DNA of 38,289 nucleotides from Endozoicomonas arenosclerae. Its GTDB lineage: Bacteria; Pseudomonadota; Gammaproteobacteria; Pseudomonadales; Endozoicomonadaceae. The notes under the pieces are model-generated. The model worked only from the letters and a program-made list of their open reading frames with translations. It ran no database searches and was not told the origin of the DNA. A program made the position numbers and the translations under genes. Each line of letters begins with the position of its first letter. Within the stretch, counting starts at the first letter, position 1. Below are positions 34,350 to 38,289 of this stretch, piece by piece. Where the stretch lies: contig NZ_LASA01000015.1 of the NCBI RefSeq assembly GCF_001562015.1, positions 1 through 38,289 on the forward strand, read 5' to 3'.

Positions 34350-34490
34350 CAAAACGGCCAATGCACCTCATATATTGTCCCCCAAGGCCTACAGGCATTA
34401 AAGGAATTCTCCATTCCTCCAAAACTTACTGATACACTATCCTGAACAAGGAATAACAACGCTCTGTGCCCTGAGATCCCGAGGCCTCCC

Positions 34491-36554
34491 ATGAATCGTC
34501 TAATTAAACTCATCGCCTTTGTGGTGGCTGGCATTATTGTTCTTGCCGTTGCCGCAGCCCTGATTCTTCCCAAAGTCATCGATCCCAATAATTATCGGGA
34601 CGACATCTCGAAACTGGTTTATGACAATACAGGACTGACACTTACAATTGATGGCCCCATTGGCTGGTCAGTGTTTCCCTGGCTTGGACTTTCACTGGAA
34701 CAGGTGAATGTAAAAGGTGCCAATAACTCGGAGCTGGCCAAACTGGGCACCGCCGAAGTGAGCGTTAAGCTACTGCCTCTTCTGAGCAAAAAGGTAGAAA
34801 TGCAGACAGCCAAGCTCATGGGGCTGGAGTTGAATCTGGTCAAAGACAAGTCTGGCAAGGGCAACTGGGAAGTGCCGAAAAAAGCCGGTACTCAACCTGC
34901 TGCGACGGAAACCACCCCGGTTGAAACGCCCGAAGGAACAACGGAATCCGCCCCACTGGAACTGGATATTGCCAATGTCACTGTTGAAGGTCTGGTGATC
35001 AAGTATGACGACAAGAGCACCGGCAAAACCTATGTTGTGGATCAGGCAGGGTTGGAAACGGGCGCTGTTCGTAACAATGTGCCTTTTGACTTTAACCTGA
35101 AAGCCCGCATTAAAAGTAATGAGCCTGATCTGACACTGATGACAGGCATCAGTGGTGTTTTAAAGTTCAATTTGAAGCAGGGTACCTATGACCTTAAGGA
35201 CCTAAAGATCTCAGCCAATCCTGCTGTAGATAATGCAGAAACCCTGCAGATTGTCGGAGACCTGAATGTCCAGCAAAAGCCCATGATGGTGAAAGGTCAT
35301 CTGGACGTGACTCAATTCAACCCCGGCAAACTGTTGAAAGAGATCAAGATCCAGCTGCCACCTATGGCTGACCCCAAGGCTATGACTCAAATGGCCTTCA
35401 AGAGCAGCTTTACTACCGATGGTAAAAGCTTCTCTGCTGAAAAGCTGGACCTGACTCTGGACGATTTCAATATTGATGGTTTCTTCAAGATTGCGAATCT
35501 GGAAAAACAGGATATGACATTCCAGTTCAAAGGCAATGACTTGAATCTGGATCGTTACCTGCCACCGGCCACTGAACCAGCTGCGACCAAAGATGAAAAG
35601 TCAGAAAGCAAGACGGAAGGTGTTCAGAGCACAGAACCTCCAGCAGTTGCTTCAGGCTCTGCTAAAGAGCTCCCACTGATTCCTGAAGATGCCCTGCGTC
35701 CTCTGAATATCAAAGGCTCTCTTGAACTGACCTCCCTGACGGTAGCCAAGCTCACCTTTAATAAGCCCACTGTTAATCTGACAGCCCTCAATGGTCGTCA
35801 GGAGATCAAGCTGGCCTCAGGTTTTTATGAAGGCACCATTGATCTGGACGGCAAGCTGGATGTTCGTAAAAAGGGTGATCCCAGAATCCAGACAACCGCA
35901 GACCTGAAAGGTATTAACCTGCAGGCTCTGGCTAAGCCTATCCCTGCCCTGAAGTCTATCGAAGGTAAAGTGAACGCAGACATGAATCTGACCACCAATG
36001 GTCAGCTACAGAGTGTTCTGACTCGCAACCTGAACGGAAAAATCGACTTCAAAATAGATAAGGGTGCCTTCACCGAGGCTAACTTCGACAAAATGGTTTG
36101 CGAGGGTATTGCCAAAATTCGCAAGAAAGATCTCCAGAAAAAAGACTGGGGTAACGCCACCCAGTTCACCAACCTTGGAGGCAGCTTCAACGTTCGCAAC
36201 GGTGTTGCCAGTAACAAAGATCTGACCGCAGCTCTGACCAACCTGAACCTTAAAGGGGATGGCGATATTAATCTGGTCAAACAGACTCTGGACTACCACG
36301 TTGGCCTGAACATCAGTGGTGACCGCTCTCCTGACAGTGATCCTGCCTGTCAGGTAAACGAGGATTATGCCGATGTGACTTGGCCTGTTCGCTGCCAGGG
36401 CAAACTGGGTCAGCAGGAGTGTGGCATTGATACCGAACGCCTGGCTGACACTATTGCTTCTCTGGCGAAACAGGAAGTGAAAAAACGTCTGGAAAAAGAA
36501 ATTGAGAAAAAAGCCGGACCTTTGAAAGATGCTTTGAAAGGCCTCTTCAAGTAA
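34491..36554 (+). CDS. AsmA-family envelope protein
   Basis: 687 residues. An N-terminal membrane anchor (about 1-27, KLIAFVVAGIIVLAVAAALI) is followed by the AsmA signature YRDDISKLVYDNTGLTLTIDG and LGLSLEQVNVKG. Long stretches of alternating beta-strand pattern follow, interrupted by a Thr/Glu/Pro-rich linker (about 137-163, TQPAATETTPVETPEGTTES) and a second acidic linker near 364-390. The C-terminus has the conserved SIEGKVNADMNLTTNGQLQS and LNGKIDFKIDKGAF region and ends in a lysine-rich helix. AsmA-type proteins span the periplasm and help outer-membrane assembly or phospholipid transport. GAGG stands 6 bases before the ATG. Confidence 0.92.
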   Translation: MNRLIKLIAFVVAGIIVLAVAAALILPKVIDPNNYRDDISKLVYDNTGLTLTIDGPIGWSVFPWLGLSLEQVNVKGANNSELAKLGTAEVSVKLLPLLSKKVEMQTAKLMGLELNLVKDKSGKGNWEVPKKAGTQPAATETTPVETPEGTTESAPLELDIANVTVEGLVIKYDDKSTGKTYVVDQAGLETGAVRNNVPFDFNLKARIKSNEPDLTLMTGISGVLKFNLKQGTYDLKDLKISANPAVDNAETLQIVGDLNVQQKPMMVKGHLDVTQFNPGKLLKEIKIQLPPMADPKAMTQMAFKSSFTTDGKSFSAEKLDLTLDDFNIDGFFKIANLEKQDMTFQFKGNDLNLDRYLPPATEPAATKDEKSESKTEGVQSTEPPAVASGSAKELPLIPEDALRPLNIKGSLELTSLTVAKLTFNKPTVNLTALNGRQEIKLASGFYEGTIDLDGKLDVRKKGDPRIQTTADLKGINLQALAKPIPALKSIEGKVNADMNLTTNGQLQSVLTRNLNGKIDFKIDKGAFTEANFDKMVCEGIAKIRKKDLQKKDWGNATQFTNLGGSFNVRNGVASNKDLTAALTNLNLKGDGDINLVKQTLDYHVGLNISGDRSPDSDPACQVNEDYADVTWPVRCQGKLGQQECGIDTERLADTIASLAKQEVKKRLEKEIEKKAGPLKDALKGLFK

Positions 36555-36568
36555 ATCTTCTCTCAATA

Positions 36569-36588
36569 GGCGCAGCTTAAGTTGCGCC
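36569..36588 (+). terminator. Hairpin after the AsmA-family gene
   Basis: GGCGCA (36569-36574) and TGCGCC (36583-36588) flank the near-palindromic centre GCTTAAGT, 15 bases past the stop codon. The following bases (CAACTTCATTTG) are only moderately T-rich, so termination is possible but not certain. Confidence 0.45.
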
Positions 36589-36670
36589 CAACTTCATTTG
36601 CCTATCGCCTTTTATCCCTGCAGAATCAACAGTCATAAGATTAATAAAAATTGCTTCGCCAGGGGATGGC

Positions 36671-37615
36671 ATGCCTACTTCCAAAATTGCACGACGCTTT
36701 AATCATAAAGCGCGAGGCTTCAGCAGAATCAATATGGCCTGCCTGGCCAGCTGCTCCAATATTGCCTACCGGCCTTCAGACGAAATTAAAAAAACTCTGG
36801 AATTCGAGGGATTTAATCTCAGCGGTCAGGATGTGTTCTTTGAGTATCGAAAAGACAATATGGACCCGGATATTCAAGGCTTTATTGTCGGTGACAGCAA
36901 AAAAATCATCATCAGTTTTCGAGGTACAGAGTCAAAGTTTGAGGACTGGAGCCTGAACTTTGACATCATGCGGGAGGACTGGGTTCCCAATAATAATCTT
37001 GGCTCCGTGCATCGAGGGTTTATCGAAGGACTCGACTCAGTATGGACAACTATCAAAGAGCGTCTGAACAAACTTAGTGACAACAATCAAAGTATCTGGA
37101 TTACCGGCCACAGCCTGGGTGGAGCTCTGGCAGCACTTGCTGCTGCAACAATAGAGCTGCAGGAAAACCAGCCCGTTGCAGGTGTTTATACCTTTGGTCA
37201 GCCCCGTCTGGGTAACCGGGAGTTCTATCGCAACTTTCATGACCATGAGAACAACGCAGTTCCTGAGCTGTTCGAAAAATCCCTTGGTAAAAGAACCTTC
37301 CGCTGCGTAAACAATTGCGATCTGGTCACACGAGTTCCGCCTCAAATCACCGGCTACCGCCACGTCGGGCATCTGATTTACTTTGACCACGACGGACATT
37401 GTCATACCCATGGCAACCTATCCCAATGGGCTACATTCTGGGATCGTTTTGCCGGTAGAGCTGAAGATATTCTGGACTTTTCGGATGGTCATCCTCGCCT
37501 GTCATTTATTGACGAGGATTTGGAAGATCACAGCATAGATATCTATGAGCTTTTATCCCGAAAGTTGGCAGGCCTGGCTATTTCAGGCAATGAAGCCTGG
37601 CGGGAAATGGTTTAA
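36671..37615 (+). CDS. Class 3 lipase-family protein
   Basis: 314 residues without a clear signal peptide. The alpha/beta hydrolase core shows KKIIISFRGTESKFEDW (oxyanion region) and the nucleophile elbow GHSLGGALAALAAATIE with Ser148. YTFGQPRLGN, an Asp in CVNNCDLVTRVPP and a histidine candidate in HSIDIYELL complete the Lipase_3 (fungal lipase-like) pattern. It would hydrolyse acylglycerols or phospholipids. AGGGG lies 5 bases before the ATG. The 116-base gap from the AsmA gene contains a hairpin, so it is probably a separate transcript. Cysteines near the start (MACLASCSN) are noted but do not form a lipobox. Confidence 0.9.
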   Translation: MPTSKIARRFNHKARGFSRINMACLASCSNIAYRPSDEIKKTLEFEGFNLSGQDVFFEYRKDNMDPDIQGFIVGDSKKIIISFRGTESKFEDWSLNFDIMREDWVPNNNLGSVHRGFIEGLDSVWTTIKERLNKLSDNNQSIWITGHSLGGALAALAAATIELQENQPVAGVYTFGQPRLGNREFYRNFHDHENNAVPELFEKSLGKRTFRCVNNCDLVTRVPPQITGYRHVGHLIYFDHDGHCHTHGNLSQWATFWDRFAGRAEDILDFSDGHPRLSFIDEDLEDHSIDIYELLSRKLAGLAISGNEAWREMV

Positions 37616-37755
37616 ATACTACGATCTTCCAAATACACGACTACGATCTTTCATTAAAATTTAACAATTCCATTGTCTTGTAATTATGAAAAGGATTATT
37701 TATCCTCCGCATCGGCTTAAAGCCAATAAAATTTATCAATGGACGATAATACATA

Positions 37756-38091
37756 ATGAAAAATCTAACTCAGGCTACCCTGATTGCAGTATTTTTGACG
37801 TTTTCATTAACGGGATGTGGAGGCGGAGGAAGCAGTAATAACGATTCAGCAGCTGAACAAAATCCACCCGCAAATCCAACACCTCCTCCTGAAAATCAGA
37901 CGACCTACACTATTACTGTTGATGCTCCCGGAAAGTTTTTAAGTGCTGCAAATTCCCCATCAGCTACTGATTTTATAGACACCCTACTCTCTGGCTTCAT
38001 GCCAAAAGCCTATGCAGACATTGTAAATGATGCTGAAATCAAGGCAGTCACTGTTAGGGAACCTGCGAATAAGTCCCTGATCATGAGATAA
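37756..38091 (+). pseudogene. Lipoprotein gene disrupted by an IS5-family insertion
   Basis: The open frame encodes 111 residues. The lipoprotein signal ends in SLTGC (lipid Cys21) and is followed by a GGGG/Ser/Asn spacer and a proline-rich linker, then YTITVDAPGKFLSA and PKAYADIVNDAEI. Frame codons 100 onward lie in the left end of an IS5-like element, so the last 11 or so residues (REPANKSLIMR) are IS-encoded and the original 3' part is lost or lies beyond the element. The intact protein was probably a longer surface lipoprotein; PKAYAD-type segments recur in large marine surface lipoproteins in my memory. Whether the short chimeric product is stable is unknown. Confidence 0.8.
38053..38056. 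repeat. Left copy of the IS target site, TTAG
   Basis: The four bases before the IS end match the YTAR target duplicated by IS5-group elements. The second copy should lie beyond the window at the right end of the element. Confidence 0.6.
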
Positions 38092-38289
38092 TAATCTCAG
38101 CAGCTTGATCAGAGGTAGTCATGGACCAACAACTCTCTTTTTCCGACAGTGAATTCAGCCAGAAGCGACGCAGAACTCGTAGGGAAATTTTTCTTGAAAG
38201 AATGGAGGTTCTGATTCCATGGAAACGCTTAGAGGCCGTAATCGAGCCCTATTACCCTAAGCGTGGCAACGGAAGACCTCCTTATCCTC
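38057..38289 (+). mobile_element. IS5-family insertion sequence, left end (partial)
   Basis: The element starts at about 38057 with GGGAACCTGCGAATAAGTCC, closely resembling the terminal inverted repeat of IS5 (from memory GGAAGGTGCGAA-AAGT-CCTGAT). Its transposase begins 64 bases in and runs off the window. The insertion is inside the lipoprotein gene, flanked by TTAG. Confidence 0.85.
38121..38289 (+). CDS. IS5-family transposase, N-terminal part (partial)
   Basis: Open from ATG at 38121 to the window end, 56 codons. [20 protein letters not shown] followed by [14 protein letters not shown] and [17 protein letters not shown] matches the N-terminal part of IS5-type DDE transposases (typical start M-x-x-QL-FADSEF). 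AGAGG lies 5 bases before the ATG. The DDE catalytic residues lie beyond the window. Confidence 0.92.
   Translation, partial: MDQQLSFSDSEFSQKRRRTRREIFLERMEVLIPWKRLEAVIEPYYPKRGNGRPPYP

Noticed and set aside
36006-36566. 186-codon minus-strand frame inside the AsmA-family gene
   Set aside because: Antisense shadow; no ribosome site and no recognisable motif.

Overview
The window reads as chromosomal DNA of a marine, host-associated gammaproteobacterium. The 16S fragment, the rrn leader, the EF-P/EpmA/EpmB set, a FimX homologue and the YnjBCD transporter all fit Oceanospirillales-like bacteria. The style of the hypothetical proteins makes an Endozoicomonas relative my best guess; this is inference from memory and was not tested by a search.

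Layout, left to right. Positions 1-1102: the 5' third of a 16S rRNA gene on the minus strand, its leader with boxA, and two tandem rrn promoters. 1103-6821: a family 5 solute-binding protein, then the EF-P system (epmA, efp, epmB). Two paralogous small exported proteins, one with a His/Lys/Gly-rich insert, sit between epmA and efp. 6912-15842: a plus-strand block with two large unrecognised proteins, a PilZ-like protein, a small lipoprotein, a catalytically degenerate GGDEF/EAL protein of the FimX type and another unknown protein. It ends at a REP-like palindrome. 16016-20854: minus-strand operon serB-ynjB-ynjC-ynjD with 4-base overlaps. 21082-23067: a two-gene unknown operon ending at a strong bidirectional terminator. 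23123-25264: TonB-dependent receptor. 25610-26887: membrane protein with an AhpA/YtjB-like front half. 26939-29463: minus-strand his genes in the order hisB, hisH, DUF4870 gene, hisF, with no hisA. 29575-37615: mostly secreted or envelope proteins (a gamma-glutamylcyclotransferase-like protein, a frameshifted alpha/beta hydrolase, a triple-SPOR protein, an isochorismatase-like hydrolase, an AsmA-family protein and a class 3 lipase). 37756-38289: a lipoprotein gene broken by the left end of an IS5-family element whose transposase runs off the window.

How genes work together. EpmB makes beta-lysine from lysine, EpmA attaches it to Lys34 of EF-P, and EF-P relieves ribosome stalling at polyproline. 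One unknown protein here (22240-23067) carries five consecutive prolines. FimX and the PilZ-like protein suggest a c-di-GMP-sensing, type IV pilus-related locus. SerB finishes serine synthesis and is transcribed with the uncharacterised YnjBCD importer. HisB, HisH and HisF cover late histidine synthesis, but HisA must be encoded elsewhere.

The best leads for something new are the paralogous exported pair in the EF-P locus, the unknown two-gene operon at 21082-23067, the three-SPOR protein, the DUF4870 gene standing where hisA is expected, and the IS5 insertion that gives a lipoprotein a chimeric tail. All functions are read from sequence patterns only.
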